Position numbers and translations under genes: made by a program. Of a DNA stretch of 64,000 nt, positions 39,024-52,272 are shown piece by piece. The notes below the pieces were generated by a model, which was given only the letters and a program-made list of their open reading frames with translations, was not told the DNA's origin and did not search any database. Location of the stretch: positions 4,559,656 to 4,623,655 of the forward strand of contig JAQFVV010012396.1 of NCBI GenBank assembly GCA_028023455.1, given 5' to 3'. The DNA is from Epiperipatus broadwayi (taxonomy: Eukaryota > Onychophora > Udeonychophora > Euonychophora > Peripatidae). The stretch's first letter is position 1. Every line of letters starts with the position of its first letter.

Positions 39024-41055
39024 AATTATCTAAAATATATATATAAAATTTTTATAAAGGTATTTTTCTATGAATTGGTGCAGAAAAGTAATTAATGATA
39101 GTTTATTAGCAAACTGTCGGTGATGTCATTTTCAGTAAATATTATTGATAAATTGTTTCAATAGCACTTACCAAGAGTATTTTTTAAAACAATTTTTAAT
39201 TTATTTAAGATAATAAAGGATCATTCTTCAATTATGCTTTCAATGGGTAATATGCAAAATATTTTCAAGATTATCTCTATGTTTGGAAAAAGAGACTGGT
39301 AGTCATTAATTCATGCTTTGCACATCTTAAATAATTAATTAATATTTTCTTCCTTAGCACATATAAACAAAAATGATGGTTGTTTGTCTTGAAAATATTA
39401 TAGTTTAATATCTTTTCTATACATTTGCTTTATATTTATATAGCTGTTGGTTTTAGCATAGTTATTTATGTAGGTCAACTTTATATTCCTTGGCATTATA
39501 ATTTGGAAATAAAACTTCAGGGATACACTTCTAATGTTTGTGCTAAAATATATTACTAATCAGGAGAATATTAAGGGAAATATTTCTATACAAGATATAA
39601 ATGAATATCATTTAAAAATATAAAAAAGGAATCCTAGAGAAATTTGATAAAATAATGTGAATGAAGACATAAATAAAGTAACCAAATGATTAATCACTTA
39701 GAACATCATGGGGTGTTCCAGTACCAGAAATTAGGTTGAACTTCAATTCAGGATACTTGAGCCCTGAAAACTATAACTCTTTTATGGTGCAAATCACATA
39801 GGCCAGTGAAGTTACAAAAGAATGACTGCAATAAACTTATATATAAAAAAAATTATGTAAGAAAATAAAATCTACTTCCTACTGATATTTTTAATAAACA
39901 ACTTTTATTTTATTACTTTAATTATAGTGTAAAAATAATCCATAAAGAAAGTAAAGAAGTATTCTTTTATCATTTACTGATTTTTAATTGAATCACTTAT
40001 ATAAAAAATATTCATATATTTTTTCCTTCGGCTAAACAATTTATCAATAAAATGCATCTTCATTATATTAACTTTGTATAGTGAGCGCTTTATTTTTACT
40101 TATAAAAGAAAGTATGTCTTTAAACTTTAATGTTTAAATAATCGATATATATCTTCTTTGATACCAGTGATTACTTAATACAAGTTATGTTTCTAGTTTT
40201 TACTAAATAATAATATCATCATATATTTGTCAAATAGATATTGTACCGATAAAGTGTCTGTGATCCTTTTTAATCAAAGTATAAATTATTAAAAAAAATT
40301 ATTATTCACCTAAAATATCTCATTGCTTTATTTAGTAGTTCATAACCACCATTAACACATATAAGCATGGTTACACACACACATCTCAATCTGATTACTG
40401 CGAATAAATGAGAAATAACAATTTCATCTATATATTCAAAATGTGTAAAATGATCAATGTTTTAAAATAATATTCAAAACAATAACAAATTTATTGATAA
40501 GAATCTTGTAAAAAAAATCGCGACAGAAGAGAGAAATGAAATACGAGCGAATATTAAAACAAATTAAAAGAATATAACTTTTGATTCCCACTTTAAATAT
40601 ATATATATGCGCGCATCTTAGAAGAAACACACTTTAGCAACGTTCACTTTATTATAGTATATATTTATTAAATTGCAGACGAAGAAACTTTATTTTATAG
40701 AAACTTAAGAACTCCATCGTCGAATCATCAATCAACAGAAAGTAATGGCCTAACAACGGATAATTATTTAATTAATATTTGTGTTCTCAACAAGATTCGT
40801 TAATTCATGGTAATATTCACGGAAAGTATATTTGATTTCCAGTAAATACAAACAAACATTTTATGTCAAATGCTGATTTCTAACATTAATAAGAAAGTCT
40901 GACAGCTGCGCTAATATATATTGCCATGGAATTATTCAATAAGAAAAGCCGTCTTTAATTTTCTCCAACGCTGTTATGATATCGATACGTCATTCCAAAT
41001 CCCTTCATACAAAACCGCTAGATCTTACAGGTAGGTCGTCAACTCATGTGTATTA
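39024..41055. other. AT-rich spacer
   Basis: No gene was recognised. The part at 40500-41050 is slightly less AT-rich, with scattered CpG. Confidence 0.5.
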
Positions 41056-41527
41056 CTTTAGAGCAGTAGTAGTCAACCTGGTTCCTACCGCCTACTAGTG
41101 GGCATTCCACCCTTCATGGTTAGCGGTAGGGATTTTGTCCGATACTGAAACACTTTCTTTATTTAAAATTTAATTGACTTTTTTAAACAATTTCATAGCA
41201 TTATTTAAAAACATTTTTATTAGGTTTTCAAAAAATTCCCCATGAGAATCTAAATGTCTGAAAATATACTATTTGTATTTCCCGTACATAAGTTTAGTTC
41301 ACATTACGTAAGTGAAACTAAATGGAGCTATAGTGCGACTGCTAATAAAAGAGTCCCAGAATAGCTTGCGCATCTTTCCCATCCCCCCAAACCCAATCCA
41401 CAATGCATGAGAAGCTATGTGCAGATGACGATTTATGGCACAGGCTCTTTTGTTTGCAGTTGCATTGGTCAATATGCAGTTAGATTTGTGAGAGTGAGCA
41501 TGTGCCTACAGCTTCAAACAAAATATT

Positions 41528-44357
41528 ATGAAATATTGTGAGCCCATGTCTCAAAAAAAGAAATACACTCATGGCTATTTACCAGAGTATCTAAAGATGG
41601 ATTTCATAGAATCTGTTATAAATAAACAACACCCAATGTGTTTATTGTATCATAAAACAAAAACCAATGGGGCAATGAAGCCAAGTTGATTGCGAGAACA
41701 TCTTAATACAAAGCATCCAAATGATAAGGACAAGCCCATTGAATATTTTCAGGAAATATACAAAAAATTTCAAAACTGTTCAACAATCATTGCATCAGTT
41801 AAGAAACAACATGCAGTGAATGAAGATGGAATAATTGCCTCTTATCACATTTCACAATTAATTACAAAAAATGGTAAAAGCTATAAGATTGGAGAAACTA
41901 TAATAATACCATCTATAAAAGAATTTATTTTAACAATAATGCATCAAGATATACCTGAAATTTTAAAAATGTTGCCCCTAAGTGATAGCACAGTAAAGCA
42001 ATGAATTGAAGAAATGACAGTTAATGTTGAAAAAAACTTATAAGTATTCTCCAAAACTCTTCATTTTTCATGCAATTGGATGAGTCAACCATTGAAGATA
42101 ATAGTGCTTTATTGATGGCATATGTATGTTATTTTTATGAAAACAATACACTATGAGAAGAAATGCTATTTGCAATAAATCTCATTACAGATACAAAAGG
42201 ATTATCTATATTTAATATTGTGAAATCATATTTTACAAAAAAATAATATTCCTTTGAATAATATTATTGCATGCACTACTGATGTAGCACCATCAAGAGT
42301 AGGCCACTATCATGAATTTGTTGCTTATTTGAAGGAAGAAATGCCAAACGTTTTATGTATTCATTGTGTGGCACAGACAATATCTCTATTCATCATTAAC
42401 TATAATAATTCGAACCATAAACAAGATCAAATCCAATGCAAAAAATGATAGAATGTTTTGATAGCTTTGCCAGGAGAATATGTTACATTTTCCCACAGAA
42501 GTTTGGTTGCTGTCAAAGGGCACATTATTAACTCATTTTGTAGCATTATATGATAGCCTCATATAATTTTTTGAAAGTAATTATGAGACCAATCAGTGTC
42601 AACAGTTAAAAATAGTAAAGAATGATGTTTTTATTTGGTATATATTTTCAAGAGATTAATGATGTCAATTTGCAGCTTCAAGGAGTTAATAAAACTCTTA
42701 TAGGTTGCCAAAGTATTGTGTCATTATTTATTGACAAACTTGAACTACACCTGGGTCTCATTTTACATGATAGATAGGTTCCTCAGAAAACATGTGCAAA
42801 TGAAATCACACAAAAATAGACATAACTTACATTGAAAAAAGGGGCATGTGATCTGTGATTTTTCAAAATTCACGTAAAAGCAAAGCACCAATGTAAAATT
42901 ACTTTAAAATTTGCACAAAAAAAATAATAATAAGGAAATAAAATATGACTAATAAAAAATTTCAAATTTGAAAAAAATTGATACAAGACAAACTTTTTTT
43001 AACTATAATATTTAATTTTATTCAAAATAATATATTTTTATGCATAATTTACAGTACAGTAATTTACATTTTTATACACATTTTAATTATTATAGCTATT
43101 TGCCGAAAAACACGTTCATTTGCAAACAACTAGCGCCAACTTCACACTCATGTTGTCTCAATGGTTTTCTGGTGACAATGTAATTAGTAATTAATCTTTG
43201 AGACGATGATTTTATTAATTGTTTATGAAACTAACAACTAAAAATTAAATTCTTATTTTTGTCTTTAATTTTCAATTCTGTTTAAAAATCAAATTTCACA
43301 TCACATTAATTTCAAGTCATCGTAAGTAATTTTTAAATTGTTAATTACAATTAAAAATCAGATTTTAATTTTTAATTGTCAAATTTAATTATGCCCACTG
43401 CTATTACTGACCTTTTAAAAGTAAATTTGTGGACACTAAATGATTAATAGTTGATTACGTTCTTTTTTAAAAAGCAAAAACAGAATGTGATTTAAAATGC
43501 AAAATTAACACAAACAATGTTTGAACAAATTTACATTATAATCTTGTAAAATTTAATGTGTGCATACATAAAATATGGAAATTATGATTTTAATTTTATT
43601 ATTGCATAAAATCTTACTATTATAAAGCACAGAAAATATTGAAATTACTAAGATAAAAGTTGAATTCCAATAATGTGCTATTACTTTCAATATAACTTAA
43701 GTGCGTGAAATTTATTATTTAAAGTAATAGCGCATTATTGGATATTGACTTCCGGTGAAACATGAATCGCGTAACTTCAAAATCATGTTAAATAAGTTCA
43801 TGTAAAAAGAGACCCAGGTGTACATTTGTTATCATCTATTGAAGAGAGAATTTCATCAGTTTCCTGAATTATCATTTATAAACGATGATGTAACTCCAGA
43901 GGATATTGACAGATTCAGTAGCCACCTGAACAAAAAATTGGACATGGAAAAATGATTTGAAGATATTTTGAAATTGAAGGTGTATGACTGGACAAAAAGT
44001 CCTTTTACCACAAATATTAAAGAGGCTGCTACAATATGCCAAGGAGAACTGTTAGAAATTAGATAGGATGAAGAAAGTAAACATAAATTTGATAGTGATG
44101 GATATCAAAACCTATGGCAAAATAAAAAAAATGCCTGTCTTATATCCAAATAGGTGGAAAGTGATATTCAGTTTATTGATATCTTTCCTTACCTCATATC
44201 TTGTGGAATCAGGCTTTAGTGCTGTTAATCATATTATGACCAAAGAAAGAAACTGCCTGAATATTTCTGAAAGAGGAGACCTTCGTTTGTTCCTTATAAA
44301 AATTGAGCCAGATATCCAGTACTTAGTTTCACAGCATCAGCCTCAGGCATGTCATTA
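41528..44357 (+). pseudogene. hAT transposase pseudogene, ZBED5/FAM200-like
   Basis: In its family this protein cuts out and reinserts the hAT element. The frame starts at ATG 41528. An N-terminal BED zinc finger follows (HPMCLLYHK ... LREHLNTKH), in which the second zinc Cys is Tyr (C-x2-Y) and a TGA stop at 41687 cuts the finger. The segment 41690-42004 covers the linker (KPIEYFQ; SYHISQLITKNGKSYKIGET). After the stop at 42002 comes MQLDEST near 42070, with the first catalytic Asp kept. In another frame CTTDVAPSRVGHYHEF follows near 42270, with the second Asp, and then LQLQGVNKTL near 42675. A 1073-bp mariner-type element interrupts the gene at 42748. The C-terminal dimerisation region (LTSYLVESGFSAVNHIMTKE) ends at the stop near 44357. 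Several stops and frameshifts make it non-functional. Confidence 0.85.
42748..43820. mobile_element. Tc1/mariner-type non-autonomous element inside the hAT transposase
   Basis: The ends are CACCTGGGTCTCATTTTACA(TGA) on the left and, inverted from the right, CACCTGGGTCTCTTTTTACA(TGA), a 23-bp inverted repeat with one mismatch. It is flanked by TA on both sides (42746-42747 and 43821-43822). It is 1073 bp long with no transposase. The hAT coding sequence resumes directly after the right TA. An internal imperfect hairpin (CCAATAATGTGCTATTACTT ... AAGTAATAGCGCATTATTGG) lies at about 43667-43741. Confidence 0.8.
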
Positions 44358-44692
44358 ATAATTTAATTAATTAAATGTAATTTCATCAGACTTCATGCTT
44401 CTATGTATATAAAGTATAAATAAAAAGATAGATTTAACTACAGTAAATTGTTTTATAAAGATTTATTCTGCCAAACTTAGTGAAAGTCCAACATAAAATA
44501 TTTGGTAAGTAATTATTATTATATGCTTTAGCTTGCTGTAATTCTGTTTTATAAATTTTATAAAGTAAAGTTACTTCCCTACTTTATAAATCACCATTAC
44601 TGTGGAATCAGTGGTGGTTAGAAAATTTTACTACTAACAAAAATACAAAAGTGATGGTGGGTATAAAAAGGTTGACTACCCCTGCTTTAGAG

Positions 44693-45985
44693 AAAGGAAT
44701 ATCACATGATGTAAGAATAAAACATCGTATTGATATAAACAAATCAAATAAGCAAGATTACATAAAATACATATATACTCAAATTATAACTCAACCACAT
44801 CCAACCCAGAATATAATGATAGTGTCTTATAAATAATAATGAAGGCTTGCTTGTTCTAGTTCTACAAGACATTTAACGGGATCTATACTATTTAGCAACA
44901 AAGCAGAATATTTGATTTAGTGTTGGAGTACATAATAAATGATTACTTATTAGGCAATTTATATAGAACAAGGATTTCTAAATCACATTTAGCAAAATCA
45001 TTCCTGTTTAATTATATTATGATTGTTAGTTCTTTCATTTTAAGAATAATTATATCCTAACAAATACAATTAAGAGAAAACATCCATCATTGTTCTAAAT
45101 TTAAATGACATCAATTTATGCAAGTATTAGCAACTTATTTAGGTTTTTTTAGACTCATTAAACTGAATGCACCATGATAAGTTGAACATCCAGTGGTATT
45201 CTATAATGTCATTACACCCATTCAAGTATATATTTTCTCTTAGTTACAAATAGATGTTTATTGTTTCACATCACCATGAATCCCAATACTCAATAGTAGT
45301 ACAATATCAGGAAGTTATTTGGTTATTATTATTATACTCTTTATATACACATATTCATAATTCATCTATCAACTGAAAATATACTATAATCATATTGCTG
45401 TTGTATATAAATAAGTCAGAGACAAAGATCTTACCAAGCAGATCTCTTGTAAATAATATTTAAGAAATATAAGTTACTTAGCATTGTCTTGCACTTCTTT
45501 TTTATTTTAAAGCTAGTACTTATCATAAGTAACTTGTTTCTATAAGTACTGGTATTAGTGTGGAAAATAGATAAAGTCTCTAATTTTACTTAAGTCAATT
45601 TTACATTTAGTGAATCTATTAACTTAATTTTGATAGAGTTTCTACTTCATGGGCAACCTATCCCATTGACCACACTTCATACTGGTAAAATATATAAACT
45701 AAGAAAAAATAAATGATAGCACTGGAGGGACTTTGCTATTATTTGAAGCATTAAGATTAATTGTACAGTAACAGAAAATATAGTGAGAAAGTGAAAGGAG
45801 TGAAATACTGATTTTTTTGTTCTTTTATGTCAAAAATAGAATTATAAAGATAACACAGTGAAATTAACTAAATAACTTTTATTAAAATGGGTTAGAAAAA
45901 AATATGTGTGCAACAATATATTGGGATATTGTCTTTGATGATAATAAATTTGAAGTAACAAAGGATAAATAAATGGATTTACAAT
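44693..45985. other. AT-rich spacer
   Basis: No gene was recognised. Confidence 0.5.
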
Positions 45986-45989
45986 AGTT

Positions 45990-46255
45990 TATAATGGTAT
46001 AATATTAATAATAACTATGCTCTTTATTACTTTTTGCAATGCATCTTTGCAACCCACTATTGACAGTTTCAATTGCTCTAGCAATCTTCTTCAGAACTAT
46101 AACAAACATAATACAAATATACATGAGCATATGGTGTTTTAATTCTGAAGAAGATTGATTGCTGGAGCAATCAAAACTGTCAATAACAGGTTGTAAAAAG
46201 CATTGTAAAAAGTAATAAAGAACATAGATGATATTAATAGTATAAGGATTTAGTA
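45990..46255. mobile_element. Palindromic MITE
   Basis: The left arm 46016-46102 (TTTATTACTTTTTGCAATGC, then CTATTGACAGTTTCAATTGC, then TCTTCTTCAGAA) is the inverse of 46139-46229 with few mismatches. The loop is about 36 bp. Weaker pairing continues outward to about 45990 and 46255. Non-coding. Confidence 0.7.
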
Positions 46256-48420
46256 ATGCAATAAGAAAGATAAAGTTAAGTTTATAATGGTGTTTGAGAA
46301 AGAGAATGATTGATTTGGTTAACTACAATTTTAAGTATACAGTTTATACCACTAACTGACTTAACACAACCATGTTAAAAAATAGAGATGAATATTTTTT
46401 TCTTTTAACATTTTATAGAAAGAATTAAAAATATGCTAAAATACTAGAATTTACATAATAATTGTAATTAAAATGTGATATAAGTGAAAAAGAAAATGTA
46501 CTAGTGTTGAAGAAATGATATGTTAAAAGATAATGAATGAGAAAAAATAGCTTAGAATAAAAATATAAAAAGGTTCAAAGAATGATAAAATTAAACTTGG
46601 CTAACTTGATTTTAGATATAATGCTTCTATACATTCTTTGTACAGAAATTGATTTGGTCTAATGAAATGTTGGTTAATTAGACACATACAAACATATAAA
46701 GATTTTGTTATCATTTTATTACATTTTTATTTTTGAAATAATATTAATTTTATCCCACCTTAATTTTTTTATTTATATATAATTTTTCAATAAAATATGC
46801 AAGCGTGTAGTGTGATTTTCTCCATAAAATTGTAACTATTATTTTAAATTTTAAATTATAAATAACTATAGTCGAATAATTTTTTCCATCGTAATTACGT
46901 TTTTTTAGATTTCATTATTATATAATTGGTAATTTTATCAAAAAGTAATTAATTATCTTGATTAGAATTTATAAACATGTTTTTGAAGATTCTAAAAATT
47001 TTGTATTAAAGAGGAAAAACTGATAACACTAAATTTGCATATTTTGGGAGTATGAGTATGTATTATAATGCAACAGAGGTGAATAAGAAAAAAAGGAATG
47101 AATATAAAGGATCAGACGATTTGCCCATACAAATGTCAAATAATATTCTATTTGAATATGAATTAATCTGAGGATTAATGTTGCTTAAAATTAATGAGAC
47201 ATGATACCGAAAGTTTAATTTTAATAAATTGAATTTATTATCAATATAAATATATAAACAACAGAGGAGAATGATAATAAAATAAACCTCAGTGCTTCCT
47301 ACCAGTATTTATTATTTTGAAAAACAAAAACACATCTTAAAACTAATTCCCGTTTGTTATATATTAAAAGTATATTTTATTAAAATTATAGTAGTATTAA
47401 TTCAACTTTATGTGACCTTTTCATTTTATTGCATTAATTAACAAAAGCATTTTATTTTTTACTTTAGTTTTTCTGGAACGATCTTGAGTATTTAGTGTTT
47501 AACAGATGGCAATTTAATTTAATTTTCACTTGTAGACAAATGCCTGACTTTTGTCTTAACAACAATAACTTAGAATTCAACGCTGGAATCAGTGCAATAA
47601 TCCATCTGTCAGCCACTTTTGACTCCTATATTAAATGAATAATGTAAATAGTAAGTAAATAACTCAAATTATATATAACTGAACAGAAAGTAACTAAAGC
47701 TTCCAACGAGTGTTACAACGAGTGATATCATTTTGCAATTGGATGTTGTAATAGGAATGCAAATAAAATATAATTCATTGGAAGCTTCATTTAGAAATAA
47801 ATAAACTAAAATTTTAAAAAAATTAGTCCTAAATCCATTTCATCATTTGTGTAATTTTTATTTAATAATAATTAGAATTAGAGCAATAATTTAAATAGAT
47901 CTTCTTTTCAAATGTTTGATTTTATTACTTTTTATATTTCTCTTAAAATTTTTGTATAAAATTCAAATGCTCTTTTATTTAAAATTCAGTTTAAACTAAA
48001 CAGAGAATACAAATAATAATATTCACAAAAATTTTACAATATATAGATACCTATAATACAGCAAATAAAAAAAAAATTATTTTAATTATTTTAATTTTCA
48101 CCCCAAAGCAATTCATATGAATGTCAATGTATCGAAAAAAATCAAACAATATCAGTAATTTTATATATATTATTCATAATATTTTAATCCAAAAAATTAT
48201 ATAGTTGTCAAGATGAAAATTCGACAACTTGATTAATTTATATTGTGTTTTGGCAGTATTGTTAAAAATAGAACATTATATTTTTGGAACAAGTAACATT
48301 GCAGGAAAGGCCATGCAAACTTTTTGCTAACAAGTAATTAGTGGATATATGTGATAATATATTGCAATACCATAAATTGTAATAATAATTGAAATGTAAA
48401 CTTCCTTAAATGAAAAGTAA
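46256..48420. other. AT-rich spacer
   Basis: No gene was recognised. A small nested inverted repeat (AAAGCTTCCAA and TTGGAAGCTT) spans about 47696-47790. Confidence 0.5.
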
Positions 48421-48761
48421 TATATGTAAATGTGCTAAAATGTCATTAAAAGTGAAGCTTAAGTGTAAATTATAATACTCAAATAACTTAGCACTTTCAA
48501 GGAGTTTCTATATTTTCATAATCATAACTAAAGGATTATCTGGGAAAAGATGGAATATATATATAGGTGACAGATATTTAAAAAATATATAAATTATAAA
48601 TTAAAAGACTCCATTTCTTGGAAAATGGAAAACATAATTCCTTCAGTTTATGGTATGGGTGCTATTATTCATATACCAGATCTTACATTTGGTATCATGT
48701 CAAACAATAGAAGTAGAGGGAGGTTCAAATATATAGACTATGGATTTCTGGTGCTCTAGAA

Positions 48762-49856
48762 CAGCAGTTGTCAACCTTTTATGTATTGCAGACCAATAAC
48801 ATAATTTTTAAAGGTACGAATTAATATGAGCATTGAGTATGATATACATCTATATTTATAACTTTAATTTTAACACAAAAATAATAATAAATAAGAGTAA
48901 TATATATTAAAAATTAGTGTGACATTTGCTGATCTTAGTTTTAAATTATTTTACTCATCCTTGACTCCAATAATGTCACCACAACATGTGAAGGAGCTTC
49001 TATTTCAAAGCCAGAGTGATACTTGTTTTTAATAGCTGTTACAGTTGAGAACGTTTTTTCATACAAGTAAGTCATTGTGAATGGAGTCAGATTTATTAGA
49101 TATAAATATAAAGAAATACTTAAATGATTGTAATATTAAACTTAAAGTACAAAATAAATTAGAATATTATATTAATATAATTTTTGTGTTAAGTTTTTTT
49201 GTAATTAAACTTAGTTTTACTTTCATATAACTCAAAAGTTATATGAAAGTAAAACTAAGTTTGTATTTATATGTTTTATAAATTGTTAAATAATTATGTT
49301 TTATTTTGTTTTTTGTTAATATAACGTTCATTTTATTTCATAAAAATAAATGAATGTATAAATACATATTTGTTGCATTTTATATGGCATTTTCTAATTT
49401 GTATCTACAAAAAGTATTTAAGATTAATAACAAATAGTATTCTATTCTTTAATAATTTTTATAGATGTGTTTTCTTTCAAAATTCTTAATAAAATTTGTT
49501 GAGTTTTAGTTCACCCAATTACCAAGGGTGTGCCACAGTCAAATTTGATGCCTAGCAATTGTACAGAATTTGATACAATTATTTTATTACTTTTTCTATG
49601 CTGCTGACCGAGTAGGGGGAAATTAAATGCCTTTGAGGTAGATGTTTGCAAGTCACAGTAGTATTTTGTAACAAATCAACTAGCAATATAATCTTATTGT
49701 TCTATTTTAATACAGCTTGAACAAAATGTATTTTTTACTTAAAAATTTTATTAAATGAGCTTAGTGAATTTAAATAATACCTGAATTTGTTTGTGGATCA
49801 TTAAAATTACATCATGGATCATCAGTGATCCATGGACCACCAGTTGCTAACTTCAG
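48762..49856 (-). mobile_element. hAT element remnant, 1.1 kb, inserted in the Penelope arm
   Basis: The left end CAGCAGTTGTCAACC and the right end, read inward, CTGAAGTTAGCAAC, are hAT-like. The perfect 8-bp target duplication CTCTAGAA lies at 48754-48761 and 49857-49864. On the minus strand near 48945-49080 it reads TMTYLYEKTFSTVTAIKNKY, then GFEIEAPSHVV, matching the C-terminal dimerisation region of ZBED-type hAT transposases. The rest of the transposase is missing. A perfect 26-bp-arm palindrome lies inside at 49207-49262. Confidence 0.8.
49207..49262. repeat. Perfect palindrome, 26-bp arms
   Basis: The arm at 49207-49232 (AAACTTAGTTTTACTTTCAT, then ATAACT) is exactly mirrored at 49237-49262 around the loop CAAA. 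It would form a perfect hairpin. Confidence 0.9.
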
Positions 49857-50439
49857 CTCTAGAAAAATGACACTATGTTCAGGTTTATTGAGAGCTCTTT
49901 TGTATAGATACCAATGTTAAGAAATATATGTGGAGAGAGATGCATTGTATAATGTTTGACAACTAGTTTGAGGGCATAGGATTTTGTATATAGTGTGAAG
50001 AGTCTGATCATAGTCCAGTCAATCTTTGGAATTATTAATTGATTTCTTGGCTGAAGGGTGGGGTATGAACATTAGCCTAAATGATGGAGAAAAGGTTTTA
50101 ATAAAAAGTTTTAGTTAATGAAAGGATGAGAGAGAGAAGCCAGGGTCTGTTATTTCAGGATGGATTGAGATTTAATTCATGGTAGAATTGTTTTACCTTT
50201 CTAGTGAAGTGGCTATATTTAAATTTTATGCTAGTAAGATCTTTCAACTATTATTCAGTGTTAGTTTTGTGAGAGATGTCATATTTATATAAGTGATAGT
50301 TTTGGAAGAGAAATGAAGACAGACCTGCAAATTTATGGGAGTGTGGTGAGTTTGATTTGGGATGTGTAAAACCTCAAATTTTAAGAGGCTTAATACAAGT
50401 AGTGTAATTTAAATGATACATATATTTTTGTACATGCAT

Positions 50440-51600
50440 ATCTAAATAACTCCAACAAAGATAAACTAATCACTCATATTGTAAAGGCTATTCATCATAA
50501 GCCTATTTACATGGATAATTTCAATTGGAAGGTAAATATTAATGATACCAAGCATTTCCTTTCTGAGAATTCTATAAATTGCCTTAAAAAGATAAAAGAA
50601 ATAGATTCATTTTAATGAACAAAGATGAATTCATTAATGAAATGAATCTGCAAATAAATAAACTAAAATTCAATGCTTATCCCAATTATAATATAAAGCT
50701 TAATAAAGATGAATTATTTCTGGTTTGCTTCACAAATATTGTAATAAACCCTTTAACAAAGCAGAATATTCCAAAACATATCCCTCCACATCTACACCTC
50801 CCCCAAAAATGTTTGCTAACTCCAAGCTACACAAGTCTAATTCTCTACTCATGCTTATGTTGGACTTTGGAGGCATTCACTATTTCAGTATTGCTAAAAT
50901 GGTCAACTAATGATTTACAGACCAAGTCAGCTATGGGGTCTACACAACAAAATAATCTTTCAACTTTATAAACCACATTAAAAACTCAAAGTAAAATTAG
51001 AATATAAAATTTGCTTCATTGGATATCATGGCACTATATGGCTCTATTAATCAAAAACTTTCTATTAATATTATTAAAGTGAACTTTAACACACAAATCA
51101 ACTTCATTTTGGATTTTTTTTACATGGCTGGATGATAGTGTCTTTACCACATTTAATGGTCAATACTATTATATAACTGATAATTGGCCCATGGGATTAC
51201 TTTTCAGTGGAATTCTTTCCATTATATATTTAAGTCATTTTGAAGATAAGTTCATTTCTAGATACTTTAATATTACTCCAACTTCATCTACACCCATTAT
51301 GTTGATGATGTTTTGCTGGACCTGAATCAGTTATCATCAATCTTAAATCTGATTTTCAAACACACTCCACATTACTGTTGACTATTTTCTTGGAAGATTT
51401 ACACAAAGAACTGCAATAATTAGGTATCCATGTACAGAGAGATATGGATCATCTGAATTACACTAAGTGTATTAAATTTCTTGAAATATGAGGCTTTACA
51501 CATCCCAAAACAAACTCACCATGCTTCCATAAATTTGCAAGTTTGTCTTTATTTTTCTTCTGAAACTATCACTTATGTAAATATGAAACTTTTTGCAAAA
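50440..51600 (+). pseudogene. Penelope-like reverse transcriptase pseudogene
   Basis: Read in alternating frames on the plus strand, this shows FANSKLHKSN (compare PK.HK.N), then DFGGIHYFSIAKMVN and TDQVSYGVYTT. FNFINHIKN and ASLDIMALYGSI (motif A, near 51015) follow. Next is the block FNGQYYYITDNWPMGLLFSG (motif B, with MG kept, near 51150), then YTHYVDDVLLDLN (motif C, YVDD, near 51290-51330). The order and wording match Penelope-like rather than LINE or LTR reverse transcriptases. After it, near 51720-51840, LLPHISSLTKIFIKIF resembles the segment before the Penelope C-terminus. A GIY-YIG endonuclease was not recognised. Many stops and frameshifts are present. Confidence 0.65.
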
Positions 51601-52170
51601 CTAATACTGGACAATACTTAAAAGCTTTATCAGCATAGGATTTAAATATAACCATCTCACTAGAAAGTTAAAACAATTCTACCATAAATTAAATCTTAAT
51701 TCAGCCAAAGATAAAAGAACCTGGCTTCTTCTACCACATATCTCTTCACTGACTAAAATTTTTATTAAAATCTTTTCTCCATCATTTATGCTAAGTTTTC
51801 ATATACCCCATTCAACCAATAGATTAACTAATAACTTCAAAGATTAGACTCTGATCAGACTCCTCACACAGTACACAAAATCCCATGCCTTCAAACTGGT
51901 TCCTGAACATTAGACAGTGGTGAATCACATGCATCCCTCTCCACGCATATTTCTCAATATCAGTATCTATACAGAAGAGACATTGATAAGCCTCTACACA
52001 GTATCATTTTTCTAGAGCACCAGAAGTCCACTGTCCATACGTTTGAACCTTCCTCAGCTTCTATTGCATGAATAGAATGACATGATGCCAAATGTAAGAC
52101 CTGGTATATAGATAATAACACCTACACTATAAACTGAAAGGAATCATGCTTTCCTCTCTCTAAGGAATTA

Positions 52171-52171
<1 letters not shown>

Positions 52172-52205
<34 letters not shown>

Positions 52206-52234
52206 AAACAAAAATGCAATAGGACGCCATCTGT

Positions 52235-52270
<36 letters not shown>
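52172..52270. repeat. Two (TA)n tracts in the right Penelope arm
   Basis: Two TA tracts, about 52172-52202 and 52238-52270, flank a 36-bp unique piece. The matching place in the left arm (near 48555-48600) has only short TA runs. Confidence 0.9.

Positions 52271-52272
<2 letters not shown>

Larger units (their letters stand above)
41064..44684 (+). mobile_element. hAT element (ZBED5/FAM200-like), 3.6 kb
   Basis: The terminal inverted repeats are CAGTAGTAGTCAACCTGG on the left and CAGGGGTAGTCAACC read inward from the right. A perfect 8-bp target duplication CTTTAGAG lies at 41056-41063 and 44685-44692. The interior holds a broken transposase and a mariner-type insert of 1073 bp. Without that insert the hAT would be about 2.55 kb. 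The well-kept ends and duplication mean the borders are reliable, although the transposase has decayed. Confidence 0.9.

Noticed and set aside
47696-47790. Short nested inverted repeats around AAGCTTCCAA
   Set aside because: Arms of about 10 bp in AT-rich DNA; not distinguishable from chance.
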